NCBI GenBank assembly: GCA_019419555.1
Contig: DXZR01000008.1
Coordinates: 1-64,000 of the forward strand
Reading direction: 5' to 3'
Source: Collinsella sp.
Lineage (GTDB): Bacteria > Actinomycetota > Coriobacteriia > Coriobacteriales > Coriobacteriaceae
Length of the DNA stretch: 64,000 bases
Of this stretch, positions 27,340-38,764 are shown in pieces. The position numbers and the translations under genes are program-made. The notes under the pieces were generated by a model, which did no database searches, was not told the DNA's origin, and worked only from the letters and a program-made list of their open reading frames with translations. The number at the start of each line of letters is the position of its first letter. Position 1 is the first letter of the stretch.

Positions 27340-27428
27340 GTGTATAAGATCGCGTAAAGCTGGCAACAATACTTCTCGAACAACGTGAAGCCGCCCCGTA
27401 GGGCGGCCGCCCCAAGAGAGGTGATTCC

Positions 27429-30056
<2,628 letters not shown>

Positions 30057-30097
30057 ATTATGGGGCCGGCTTTAACCGCACCTCATCGCAAAACGCC

Positions 30098-30134
30098 AAG
30101 GGCGGCGGATCCAATCGGGTCCGCCGCCCTTTTT
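30098..30134 (+). terminator. clpB terminator
   Basis: AAGGGCGGCGGA pairs with TCCGCCGCCCTT around a 10-nt loop and runs into TTTT. Confidence 0.9.
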
Positions 30135-30186
30135 CGTGCGACAATCGATGATGTTGAGCATGAGCACATGGCAAGGAGATATGCAG

Positions 30187-30390
30187 ATGAAAGACGAGAA
30201 CAAGACGCACGCACCGGTTGCTGAGGCAGCGCCCGCCGCGCCGGTCGCACCGAAGGCTTCTCCCAAACCGGCGCCCAAGCCGCGCGACCCCTACATCCGT
30301 GCCGAGAACGAGGACGATGACGGCTACGATCCCTACAGCGATCGCCGCCCCGAGCGCGAGCCGATGTTCGAAGCCGACCCCTGGCGCTAA
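30187..30390 (+). CDS. Small Ala/Pro-rich acidic protein
   Basis: A 67-aa unrecognised protein. It has an Ala/Pro/Lys-rich first half (PAAPVAPKASPKPAPKP) and an acidic, Arg-containing second half ending MFEADPWR; it is probably disordered. AAGGAG stands 8 nt before ATG 30187, and an in-frame ATG at 30181 is too close to that site. It is flanked by the clpB terminator and a long inverted repeat, so it is an independent gene. Confidence 0.6.
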   Translation: MKDENKTHAPVAEAAPAAPVAPKASPKPAPKPRDPYIRAENEDDDGYDPYSDRRPEREPMFEADPWR

Positions 30391-30414
30391 GTGCCACCCA
30401 AAAGGCCACCAATA

Positions 30415-30480
30415 AGTTGCGGTGAAATAGGGACTGTTTTGCGGTTTGACCAGCAAAAACAGCCCTATTTCACCGCAACT
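30415..30480. repeat. 25-bp inverted repeat with GGGACTG core
   Basis: Arms 30415-30440 and about 30456-30480 are complementary except for one bulged base, with a loop of about 15 nt. The rest of 30481-30642 shows nothing I can name apart from a T-run on the minus strand near 30520. Confidence 0.8.
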
Positions 30481-30642
30481 GCGTTAGGGATTTTTCTACA
30501 GGGGGAGGGTAGTCAAAAAAGCCCCGTCCCAAATTGACTGCTCGGGGAGTCGCATTCGAGCTCGGTTGTCCTCTTAGCCACTCGATATCCTTCGGAGCAA
30601 TATCGGTGATAAAACTTGCTTAAGTGTTAATCAAGCTACACA

Positions 30643-30704
30643 CAATCTTGCTCTCTAATTAATCAAGAATCGGTATAATTTTGATTAGCTAGAGAGCAAG
30701 ATTG
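30643..30704. promoter_or_regulatory. Promoter/operator of the DUF4143 ATPase: 24-bp inverted repeat over TATAAT
   Basis: Arms 30643-30666 and 30681-30704 (core CAATCTTGCTCTCTA) match at 22 of 24 positions. The 14-nt gap holds a perfect TATAAT (30674-30679). The left arm would cover the -35 region and the right arm the transcription start. This is consistent with an operator, or with a 5' RNA structure just before the GGAG site at 30704. Confidence 0.6.
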
Positions 30705-30711
30705 GAGAATC

Positions 30712-32064
30712 ATGGCATTCAACGACTTGATCGCCCAGAAAATAAAGGACTTTGAACAGCAGGGGGTTCCGCAGGTCTTTGAGCGAGACCTTGATCTAGG
30801 AAACCCACAGGAGCCAAAGCGCGACAACATCGTAAATGTGATTGTGGGGGCCCGCCGTTGTGGAAAGACGTATCGCCTGTATCAGGAGATGCGGCGGCTT
30901 CAGAGCCGGGGCGTCGAGCTTGACCGGATGCTTTACTTCAATTTTGAGGATGAGCGCTTGCGCCCGTATGAGCCATCGCTGCTGGCGGACGTGCTCGACA
31001 CGTTCTATGCGCTGTATCCTGTTGCTCGAACCGAGGGCGCTTACATTTTCTTTGACGAGATCCAGGAAATTCCCGAATGGGGTGCGTTTCTGCGGCGTGT
31101 AGTCGATACGGAGAAAGCGACCGTCTATGTGACGGGATCTTCTTCTAAGATGCTGTCCTCAGAACTTAAGAGCGAGTTCAGGGGTCGTTCTCTTGTGCGA
31201 GAGCTTTTTCCGTTGAGTTTTTCGGAATACGTTCGATATAAGACGGGGAGCGTTCTCGAGCCAGATGCGACCTTTTCCCCGAGCGATGCAGCGCTGCTTC
31301 GACATCATCTGATCGGGTATCTTGAACAAGGGGGATTCATCGCGACACTTGAGCAGACGCCCACAGACGCGATTCAGCTGCTACAGGAATATGCTTCGCG
31401 AACGGTCGCTATGGACGTCGTTGAGCGTTACGACGTCAAGAACCCTCGCCTGGCATCGCTGTTCTTGACGCGGTGTATGGCATCTTCGGGACGAGAGCTG
31501 TCAGTGAACAAAGTGTACAACGAGTTCAAGAGCAGACAGATACCCGCCAGTCGTAATTCGCTCAGCGATTTACTTGAGTATTATGAGGACGCCTACCTGT
31601 TATTTTCTGTGCCGGAGTTCACGCGTTCACTGGCAAATAACACGCGGTCTGCGTCTAAGGTCTACGCTGTCGACCCTGCGATGTTTGGAGCATTCTCTCC
31701 CGCATCAGCATTGGACCAGGGCCAGAGGCTCGAGACCGCAGTGTTCAATGCGCTAAGAAGAAAGACTCCCGCGGTGAGGACCGGCTCGGTCTGCCGCCTG
31801 CTGATCAAAGAGAAGAGCAAAAGCCATGAGGTGGACTTTGTGGCTGGGGACGCGCTTCTCATGCGGGCTTATAGCCTGATTCAGGTGAGTGCGGATATGG
31901 CACGTGAGAAAACGCGCGAGCGCGAAATTGCCGCGCTTGATGCCTCGATGGCCCAGTTCGATCTTGGCGAGTCGGCAATCGTTACCATGGATGAACAGAC
32001 CGATATTTCATGCGAGCACGGTGTGGTCCACGTTGTGCCCGCATGGAAGTGGCTCCTTGCCTAA
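30712..32064 (+). CDS. AAA ATPase with DUF4143 domain
   Basis: A 450-aa protein of the large AAA_14/DUF4143 family. Walker A is GARRCGKT (46-53) and Walker B is YIFFDEIQEI. GSSSKMLSSEL is the family sensor-like motif, followed by FPLSFSEYVRY. The C-terminal DUF4143 part has a nuclease-like SHEVDFVAGD. The biological role of the family is poorly defined; members are scattered, often single-gene and variably present. The gene is less GC-rich than its neighbours and carries its own structured promoter, suggesting horizontal acquisition. GGAG precedes ATG 30712. Confidence 0.88.
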   Translation: MAFNDLIAQKIKDFEQQGVPQVFERDLDLGNPQEPKRDNIVNVIVGARRCGKTYRLYQEMRRLQSRGVELDRMLYFNFEDERLRPYEPSLLADVLDTFYALYPVARTEGAYIFFDEIQEIPEWGAFLRRVVDTEKATVYVTGSSSKMLSSELKSEFRGRSLVRELFPLSFSEYVRYKTGSVLEPDATFSPSDAALLRHHLIGYLEQGGFIATLEQTPTDAIQLLQEYASRTVAMDVVERYDVKNPRLASLFLTRCMASSGRELSVNKVYNEFKSRQIPASRNSLSDLLEYYEDAYLLFSVPEFTRSLANNTRSASKVYAVDPAMFGAFSPASALDQGQRLETAVFNALRRKTPAVRTGSVCRLLIKEKSKSHEVDFVAGDALLMRAYSLIQVSADMAREKTREREIAALDASMAQFDLGESAIVTMDEQTDISCEHGVVHVVPAWKWLLA

Positions 32065-32137
32065 TCATCTATGGACCTGTGGGGTCAGGACCTCCTGGCT
32101 CCCTCATCACGGTTGGGGAGCACCTTGCTGCGCCAGG

Positions 32138-33634
32138 CTAGTCCTGGGCTTTGATACTCGGCATCAGAATCTGGGCGAGGTAGTCGGTCTCGAGTTTGGC
32201 GGCGGCGTCGGCCTTGCCGTCTTTGCCGACCAGCACGTTCTTGATCTGGCTATAGGTATAGCGGTTGCCGGTCGTAAGCTCGACAAGCTCAATGGCCGTG
32301 TCCATGGGGTAGGTTGACACGGGGTTCTGCGTCTGTCCGTTGATGGTCTGGGGCACCACGTACGGATAGACGGGGCCGCTGGCGTAGACGGTATAACCGT
32401 TGCCTAGATTGGCCGCGCCCAAAACCGTATCGCCTTCATCGGGCGTAAAGCTCTCGCCCTCGCGCACCGCGACGAGCGTCACGAGCGGCGTATTGGCGTC
32501 GTCGCCCAGATAGATGCATAGCGTGCTTCCGTTTTGCCAAGTTGCGACCTTGCCGTACCACTCGACGGGAATATCGAGCTGGTAGAGGTCGGTTGCCTTG
32601 TGGCGAGCGTCAGCATCACGGGACGCCTGTGCCTTTTGCGCGCTCACGGCATTGACGGCGGCGTCGCGCCGCGCGGTTGCTGCCTGCTGGAGCACTTTGG
32701 CAGCCGCGGCGGAGCTCGCACCGCCCTCCTCGGCATACTTGGCGGCGGCATCGATCTGGTCGTCAGTCACCGTGTCGGCCGAAGGCACCTTGAGCTTAAA
32801 GGTGGCCTGGGCACTTAAATCCTGTCCATCGCTCTTAACGGTGACCTGCGTCTTGGTGGTCGGGACGGTATAGATGGTGCCGTCGGCCGCGATGGGGGAG
32901 GCAGCGATGGAGAGCGTGTAATCGCCGGGCAGCAGTTTGATGCCGCGGCCGTGCTCGTCAACGTAGAGCGTTTCGCTCACGGAAGAACCGTCGGAATCTT
33001 GTCCGCTCACCTGCACGGGAATCTTGGAGCCAGTTGAGCAGTCGAGGCCCGCGGCATGCACGCCAATCTGCACCGACATCATGGTATGGGCGTTTGCGGC
33101 AAGCACGGCAGCCTGCTCTTGCTGATATCCGTTCCAGGCAGCATAGCCTGCACCGCCGGCGACGAGCGCGACGGCCACGACACCGGCGACCATCAGATTG
33201 CGGCGCTTGGGCGACATCTTGCGATGGCGGACCTCGGCCTCGCGTGCCGAGGGAACGGACGGCAGGGGAATATCGCCCATGGCGATGGTCTCGTCCACGG
33301 CAGGAGCGGAGCCCAGGCCGGGAAGCTCGCGGGTCAGCGAATCTTCGGCCGGCAAGCTGTCGAGCAAGATGGTTTCCTCGCTCGTGTCGGATTCGGGCTG
33401 GTCATCGGCCTCGCATTCGGTGTCTTCGTGATCTGCCTCATCTTCGGCAGGCTCAACGTCGTCTGCATCCTGATCATCGGACTGCGCCTCGGCTTCCGAC
33501 TCATCCTGCACATCAACGCCCGAATCGTCAAACGCAATCTCATCAAGTGAAATCCGGTCTAAGCTCTCCAAGGCCTCAGCGCAAGCTTCTGCATCTTGGG
33601 CCGCATCCTCTTGGCCCATCGTCTCATCTTTCAT
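32138..33634 (-). CDS. Single-pass membrane protein with long acidic cytoplasmic N-terminus
   Basis: A 498-aa protein I cannot assign. Residues 1-140 are strongly acidic and low complexity. RHRKMSPKRR is followed by one membrane helix (about 146-168). The extracytoplasmic part has a beta-rich region (LLPGDYTLSIAASPI) and a helical Ala-rich stretch. A C-terminal domain has IPVEWYGKVATW and DANTPLVTLVAV, reminiscent of small lipoprotein-like domains. GGGGG precedes ATG 33634. It stands alone between converging and same-strand genes. Confidence 0.75.
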   Translation of the reverse strand: MKDETMGQEDAAQDAEACAEALESLDRISLDEIAFDDSGVDVQDESEAEAQSDDQDADDVEPAEDEADHEDTECEADDQPESDTSEETILLDSLPAEDSLTRELPGLGSAPAVDETIAMGDIPLPSVPSAREAEVRHRKMSPKRRNLMVAGVVAVALVAGGAGYAAWNGYQQEQAAVLAANAHTMMSVQIGVHAAGLDCSTGSKIPVQVSGQDSDGSSVSETLYVDEHGRGIKLLPGDYTLSIAASPIAADGTIYTVPTTKTQVTVKSDGQDLSAQATFKLKVPSADTVTDDQIDAAAKYAEEGGASSAAAAKVLQQAATARRDAAVNAVSAQKAQASRDADARHKATDLYQLDIPVEWYGKVATWQNGSTLCIYLGDDANTPLVTLVAVREGESFTPDEGDTVLGAANLGNGYTVYASGPVYPYVVPQTINGQTQNPVSTYPMDTAIELVELTTGNRYTYSQIKNVLVGKDGKADAAAKLETDYLAQILMPSIKAQD

Positions 33635-33756
33635 ATATCCCCCAAGCTCAATATCGGGACAACACTGTACCCAAAAATGGAGCCATATAAAGCGCGTGCG
33701 AAATATAAGATCCGATTTAACTCGAGCGCATCGTTCGGCCGCATCCTCGCGGCAGC

Positions 33757-33796
33757 AAAAGGCCCCCGGAACGCGAACGAATCACATTCCGGGGGC
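33757..33796 (-). terminator. Terminator of the DUF5692 gene
   Basis: GCCCCCGGAA (33762-33771) and its complement (33787-33796) form a stem; on the minus strand it ends in CTTTTG. It lies about 70 nt beyond the DUF5692 stop. Confidence 0.7.
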
Positions 33797-33867
33797 TCTG
33801 CAATGCGTTGAGTTGCGCGGAGCCGGCTATGCTGCTTCGCGCCCAAGCGATGTCTGCGTCAGGCGCG

Positions 33868-34875
33868 TTACTCGGCGTGAGCGTAATCAACCTTGGCGCG
33901 GCGGGCGGTAGCCTTCTCCCAATCGCTGGTGCCCTCAAAGACATCCTGCTTGTAGGGATTGCGGCCGAGCTTCTTGGCACGGTAGGCGATGTAGATGATC
34001 GCGGCGACGTTGGCGACCAGTGCGGCGATCGAGACCGCGGTAGCGGCGCCGGGGTCGAGTGTGGAGTGGGTCACAAAGATGGACTCCTCCTGGAAGTACG
34101 GGAACACCTGGGCAAACATGCACCAAATGGCCAGCGTAAAGGCGCGGTTCTGGATCCAGCCGCCCTTGTTCCAGATAAAGGCGGCGACGGTGGGCGCCAG
34201 CAGCAGCGCAAAGCCGCAGAACCAGGAGTGGGTGGGCAGGCAGTTGTAGGTGTAGCAGAAGTTCCAGATATCGTAGGCGATAATGTAGACCCAGGTCATA
34301 TCGGGCCACAGCATGTCGGTCTGATCCTCGGAGGCGTAGACGCTCCACCAACCGGTCATGCAGAAGATGTTGATGATGCCCGCGATGCCGTTGAACACGT
34401 TGTTCCAGCCGGCCAGCTGCGTGGCGCCCTCGGAGGTGACCCAGGTGGACTCGCCCAGGACAAAGAAGTGATAGGCGCTCTCGAAGTCGGACACGACGGC
34501 GATCATGATGTTGATGGCGACGATCACAAACGGCCACGCGCGGAACCAATGCGCCTTGCCGATCTTGCCCCACTGGTACTTAATGGCAATGAAGCCCCAG
34601 CAGCCGGCGAGCGCCGCGTATACCTTGGCGTAGTGGAACCAGCTGTTCTGGTACACATGGGTGGGGTTGGTGAGCGCCCACTCGGCACCCTGCGAAACGC
34701 CCACGGCGATGGCGACGCAGTAGATGGTCATGGCCAGCGGAGCCACGCCAAAGATGATGGCCGCGCCGAGCTTGGTGTGGCGGCCGACCTCGTTGAGCAC
34801 GATCAGGCCGATAAAGACCATGGCCCAGCCGGCCCAGTGGATAAGGGTGTCGCTACCCCAAACATCGAACAGCAT
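33868..34875 (-). CDS. Polytopic membrane protein, DUF5692 family
   Basis: A 335-aa protein with about nine or ten hydrophobic segments and family-like features: WAMVFIGLIVLNEVGR at the start, WFHYAKVYAALAGCWGFIAIKY in the middle, and many Trp/Tyr/His residues. The function of DUF5692 is unknown to me; transport or signal sensing is possible. AAAGGAG precedes the ATG. The tetR gene lies immediately upstream on the same strand, 63 bp away. The pair is probably one transcript, divergent from a large FAD/Fe-S oxidoreductase. Confidence 0.8.
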   Translation of the reverse strand: MLFDVWGSDTLIHWAGWAMVFIGLIVLNEVGRHTKLGAAIIFGVAPLAMTIYCVAIAVGVSQGAEWALTNPTHVYQNSWFHYAKVYAALAGCWGFIAIKYQWGKIGKAHWFRAWPFVIVAINIMIAVVSDFESAYHFFVLGESTWVTSEGATQLAGWNNVFNGIAGIINIFCMTGWWSVYASEDQTDMLWPDMTWVYIIAYDIWNFCYTYNCLPTHSWFCGFALLLAPTVAAFIWNKGGWIQNRAFTLAIWCMFAQVFPYFQEESIFVTHSTLDPGAATAVSIAALVANVAAIIYIAYRAKKLGRNPYKQDVFEGTSDWEKATARRAKVDYAHAE

Positions 34876-34938
34876 GCTGCTCTCCTTTCACACGCCCGCG
34901 GCCCCTCTTCTGATCGCGGGCAGTTTGGCCAAATGTCG

Positions 34939-35601
34939 TCAGTTCTGGGGCTTGCGCTCCGGATACTTGGCGGTATAGCCCTCGATGTGGAGTGTCGAGG
35001 CGATGATTTCCTTGACCGTTTCGTCGGGCACATCGGGGTGCGTGCGGATATACATCAAAAGGCCCATGATGAGGGTGTAGAACGTCTCGTAGACATGGTC
35101 GATGCGTAGCTCATGATGGGCGACAAAATCCACTACGGTGGTGTCGCAGATATACTGCGCCACGCGCTGGACCACGTTGTGCAAAAAGCCGCCGTAGAGC
35201 GCGCCGCTGCTCGAGGTAAGCGTGCTCGGCAGCTCGTGGCCGCTGGCGACCAGGCGCTTAAAGAGCGGGGCGACGGTGTCGAGCGCGCCCTCGATATCAC
35301 CGACGGTGCGGTCGGCGTTCCACCGCTCGAGTTCGGAGATAAAGCCGTCGATCGCCTCGTCCATAACAGCGGTGACGGCGGCGTCCATGTCGGCGAAGTA
35401 GTGGTAGAACAATGAACGCGTGCAGCCGGCTCGCTTGGTCACGGCCGATACCGATAGGTGGGACACGCCCAGCTCGGAGCTTACGGTGCGCACGGCATCG
35501 AGGATCTCGCGACGGCGTTCGTCGCCCGTCAGGCGCTTTGCCGCGCTATCGGATGCGGGGACGGCATCGACCACAGAGGTACCTGCTGTGTTGTTGCCCA
35601 T
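34939..35601 (-). CDS. TetR/AcrR-family repressor
   Basis: A 220-aa regulator. The N-terminal helix-turn-helix (RREILDAVRTV ... LSVSAVTKRAGCTRSLFYHYFADMDAAV) is typical TetR. The C-terminal helical ligand domain is not diagnostic. Its promoter region contains two identical-half palindromes, TTGAC-N5-GTCAA, shared with the divergent oxidoreductase. It probably represses itself, the DUF5692 gene and the oxidoreductase. The inducer is unknown. Confidence 0.9.
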   Translation of the reverse strand: MGNNTAGTSVVDAVPASDSAAKRLTGDERRREILDAVRTVSSELGVSHLSVSAVTKRAGCTRSLFYHYFADMDAAVTAVMDEAIDGFISELERWNADRTVGDIEGALDTVAPLFKRLVASGHELPSTLTSSSGALYGGFLHNVVQRVAQYICDTTVVDFVAHHELRIDHVYETFYTLIMGLLMYIRTHPDVPDETVKEIIASTLHIEGYTAKYPERKPQN

Positions 35602-35659
35602 GTTTTGCCGCCTTTCATCCTCTTTTGCCTGACCGTTCGCCTAACAGTCTTGAATATTG

Positions 35660-35697
35660 TTGACGGTTCGTCAATACTATTTTTGACACAATGTCAA
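35660..35697. promoter_or_regulatory. Tandem TetR operators between divergent genes
   Basis: Two copies of TTGAC-N5-GTCAA at 35660-35674 and 35683-35697, 23 nt centre to centre (about two helical turns). They lie within a larger ATTGTTGAC...GTCAACAAT inverted repeat. They sit 60-95 nt from both the tetR start and the oxidoreductase start. Confidence 0.75.
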
Positions 35698-35789
35698 CAA
35701 TGGCGGGTGAACGGCATGGGGCATGCCCGGCCTGCAAAAAAAGAGGGGCGCTGCGGCTTCGTCGGGCTGTGGCAAGAGAAGGGACAACC

Positions 35790-38567
35790 ATGATTCTCAA
35801 CGGACCGGGGATTAGCTACACCGAGCCCGACATCGGTTCGGAGTTCGTGCCGCCGCTGCCGGAGCATCCGCGCGAGGCCATCGTCAAGCTGTGCGAGCAC
35901 TGCACCAACCGTCTGCTGCATCGCGACGAGCTGTTGGGCTACGAGTACTGGTCGTTTGCCGAGGCCGCGACCGACGAGCAGGCCGAAGTGCTCTGCAAGA
36001 TGAAGATGCGCCGTCCCTATACGCTGCCCGAGATGGCCAAGCTCACCGGCATGCCCGAGACCCAGATCGAGAAGATGCTCGACGACATGAGCTACACGGG
36101 CCTGCTCGAGTACAACTGGGAGAATCCCGAGCGCGCCAAGCAGTGGGTGCTGCCCATGCTGGTGCCGGGTTCCGCCGAGTTCCTCAACATGCGCGTGAGC
36201 CAGCTCGACGAGCACCCGGTCTATGCCAAGTTCTTTGAGCAGGCGTCCAAGGGGCCGCTGTCCAAGGCTACGCCGATGGTGCCGCCCGGTGGCGCCGGCA
36301 TCGGCATGCATGTCATTCCGGTCGAGAAGGCTATCGACGCCGCGAGCACCTCGGTGCCGATCGAGCATATCGAGCATTGGCTCGACAAATACGAGGGCAA
36401 GTATGCCGCCAGCACCTGCAGCTGCCGCGCGAGCCGTCGCGTGATGGGCGAGGGCTGCGCCGATGACCCCGCCGACTGGTGCATTGCCGTGGGCGATATG
36501 GCCGACTATGTGGTTGAGACCGACCGCGGTCATTATGTGACGCGCGAGGAGGTCTACGACATCTTGCGCCAGGCCGAGGACAACGGCTTTGTGCACCAGA
36601 TCACCAATATCGACGGCGAGAACAAGATCTTCGCCATCTGCAACTGCAACGTTAACGTGTGCTACGCCCTGCGCACCTCGCAGCTGTTCAACACGCCCAA
36701 CCTGTCGCGCTCGGCCTATGTCGCCAAGGTCGAGAAGGACAAGTGCGTGGCCTGCGGTCGCTGCGTTGAGGTGTGTCCGGCCGGCGCCGCCAAACTGGGC
36801 CAGAAGCTCTGCAGCAAAAAGGCCGGCGGACAGGTGCCCGAGTATCCGCGCCAGGAGCTGCCCGATGCCACCAAGTGGGACCACACCAAGTGGTCGCCCA
36901 ACTACCGCAACGACAACCGCATCGAGACGCATGAGTCCGGCACCGCTCCCTGCAAGACGGCCTGCCCCGCGCACGTTGCCGTTCAGGGCTATCTGAAGCT
37001 CGCGGCTCAGGGTCGCTATGACGAGGCCCTAGCACTCATTAAGCGCGAGAACCCGCTGCCCGCTATCTGCGGCCGTGTGTGCAACCGCCGCTGTGAGGAT
37101 GCCTGCACCCGCGGCCGTGTGGACGCCGCCGTGGCAATCGACGAAGTCAAGAAGTTCGTCGCCCAGCGCGATCTGGATGCCGCGACCCGCTATGTCCCAC
37201 CTGTGGTGACCCCGACGCGTGCCGGCGGCTTCGACCAGAAGATCGCCATCATCGGTGCCGGTCCGGCTGGCCTGTCCTGCGCTTTCTACCTGGCCGAGAA
37301 GGGCTACAAGCCCGTCGTGTTCGAGAAGAACGAGCGTCCGGGCGGCATGCTCACCTACGGCATTCCCAGCTTTAAGCTGCAGAAGGACGTCATTGAGGCC
37401 GAGGTCGAGGTCATTCGCCTGATGGGTGCCGAGTTCCGCTATGGCGTGGAGGTCGGTCGTGATGTGACGCTCGACGAGCTGCGCGCGCAGGGCTTCAAGG
37501 CCTTCTACGTTGCCATTGGCTGCCAGGGCGGCCGCCTTGCCGGCATTCCGGGTGAGGATGCCGAGGACGTGACCGTGGCCGTCGACTTCCTTCGCGAGGT
37601 TAACAGCGGCAAGATCGATTCCCTGTCCGGCCGCACCATTGTGGTGGGCGGCGGCAACGTGGCCATCGACGTTGCCCGCAACGCCTGCCGTCTGGGTTCC
37701 GAGCACGTTGAGATGTTCTGCCTGGAGAGCGAGGCTCAGATGCCCGCCAGCGAGGAGGAGCGTCGCGAGGCCGTTGAGGACGGCGCGCACATCAGTTGCG
37801 GTTGGGGCCCCAAGGAGATTCACCTGGACGAGGCCGGCCGTGTGTGCGGCATCACCTTTAAGCGCTGCACGCGCGTCTACGATGACGAGGGCCGTTTTGC
37901 GCCCGAGTACGACGAGAACGACCTGCGTCGCGTCGATGCCGACCGCGTGGTCATGTCGATTGGCCAGTCCATCGTGTGGGGCGACCTGCTGGCTGGCTCC
38001 AAGGTGGAGCTTGGCCGCGGCCAGGGTGTCCTTGCTGATCCCCAGACCTACCAGACCGCCGAACCCGACATCTTTGTGGGTGGTGACGTCTATACCGGCC
38101 CCAGCTTTGCCATCGACGCTATCGCCGCCGGCCACGAGGCCGCCGTGTCCATCCATCGCTTTGTGCAGCCGGGCTCCACGCTCACCATCGGCCGCAACCA
38201 GCGCCGCTACACCGCGCTCGACCGCAACGACGTTGTGCTCGAGGGCTACGACAACGCGAGCCGCGAGGTTGCGCATGTGGACCGCGAACGCGAGAAGGCT
38301 GCGCCGTTTAGCGAGTATGTTGAGACCTTTACCGAGGAGCAGGTGCGCGCCGAGACCGCCCGCTGCCTGGGCTGCGGCGCCTCGATCGTCGACCCCAACA
38401 AGTGCATTGGCTGCGGCCTGTGCACCACCAAGTGCGCGTTTGACGCTATCCATCTGGATCGCGACCGCCCCGAGTGCTCCACGATGGTCAAATACGAGCA
38501 AAAGCTTCCGAGCCTGGGCAAGTATGCTCTAAAGCGCGCCATCAAGATTAAGTTCGGTCGCAAGTAA
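35790..38567 (+). CDS. Multi-Fe-S FAD/NAD(P)-dependent oxidoreductase (GltD/NfnB-like fusion)
   Basis: A 925-aa electron-transfer fusion. Residues 1-300 form an unassigned domain with Cys clusters CSCR and CNCNVNVC. A ferredoxin motif follows, CVACGRCVEVCPAGA (about 318). Next is the glutamate-synthase-type Fe-S linker, CKTACPAHV and CGRVCNRRCEDAC (about 387-440). The FAD/NAD(P) two-dinucleotide fold has IIGAGPAGLSCA (about 488) and VVGGGNVAIDVA (about 617). The C-terminal CIGCGLCTTKCAFDAI (about 872) is another cluster. It probably moves electrons between NAD(P)H and ferredoxin-like partners; the substrate is unknown. ATG 35790 follows AGAAGGG. It is divergent from tetR. Confidence 0.85.
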   Translation: MILNGPGISYTEPDIGSEFVPPLPEHPREAIVKLCEHCTNRLLHRDELLGYEYWSFAEAATDEQAEVLCKMKMRRPYTLPEMAKLTGMPETQIEKMLDDMSYTGLLEYNWENPERAKQWVLPMLVPGSAEFLNMRVSQLDEHPVYAKFFEQASKGPLSKATPMVPPGGAGIGMHVIPVEKAIDAASTSVPIEHIEHWLDKYEGKYAASTCSCRASRRVMGEGCADDPADWCIAVGDMADYVVETDRGHYVTREEVYDILRQAEDNGFVHQITNIDGENKIFAICNCNVNVCYALRTSQLFNTPNLSRSAYVAKVEKDKCVACGRCVEVCPAGAAKLGQKLCSKKAGGQVPEYPRQELPDATKWDHTKWSPNYRNDNRIETHESGTAPCKTACPAHVAVQGYLKLAAQGRYDEALALIKRENPLPAICGRVCNRRCEDACTRGRVDAAVAIDEVKKFVAQRDLDAATRYVPPVVTPTRAGGFDQKIAIIGAGPAGLSCAFYLAEKGYKPVVFEKNERPGGMLTYGIPSFKLQKDVIEAEVEVIRLMGAEFRYGVEVGRDVTLDELRAQGFKAFYVAIGCQGGRLAGIPGEDAEDVTVAVDFLREVNSGKIDSLSGRTIVVGGGNVAIDVARNACRLGSEHVEMFCLESEAQMPASEEERREAVEDGAHISCGWGPKEIHLDEAGRVCGITFKRCTRVYDDEGRFAPEYDENDLRRVDADRVVMSIGQSIVWGDLLAGSKVELGRGQGVLADPQTYQTAEPDIFVGGDVYTGPSFAIDAIAAGHEAAVSIHRFVQPGSTLTIGRNQRRYTALDRNDVVLEGYDNASREVAHVDREREKAAPFSEYVETFTEEQVRAETARCLGCGASIVDPNKCIGCGLCTTKCAFDAIHLDRDRPECSTMVKYEQKLPSLGKYALKRAIKIKFGRK

Positions 38568-38570
38568 TGA

Positions 38571-38620
38571 GGTTCCGCCGTTCTAACGAACGGCGGCACT
38601 GCCGACGCTGCGCGGCGCCC
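38571..38620 (+). repeat. 50-nt intergenic hairpin element, copy 2 (upstream of hypA)
   Basis: Begins 3 nt after the oxidoreductase stop and folds as a perfect 9-bp stem CCGCCGTTC-TAAC-GAACGGCGG. It matches the hypD-hypE copy at 42 of 50 bases, including GGTTCCGCCGTTCTAACGAA and CGACGCTGCGC. Confidence 0.75.
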
Positions 38621-38764
38621 AAGCACCCCATCTTGCCCCTCAACTTCGGCGCCGCGGGCAAAAGCCCAGCGGACGCCTTGTTTCGGGGCAACCTGGGGCA
38701 CCTGGATCGCCGCTCGCTGACGTTTGGCTGACATCGCATCAACCGTTGTTGAAAGGTTTCTACC

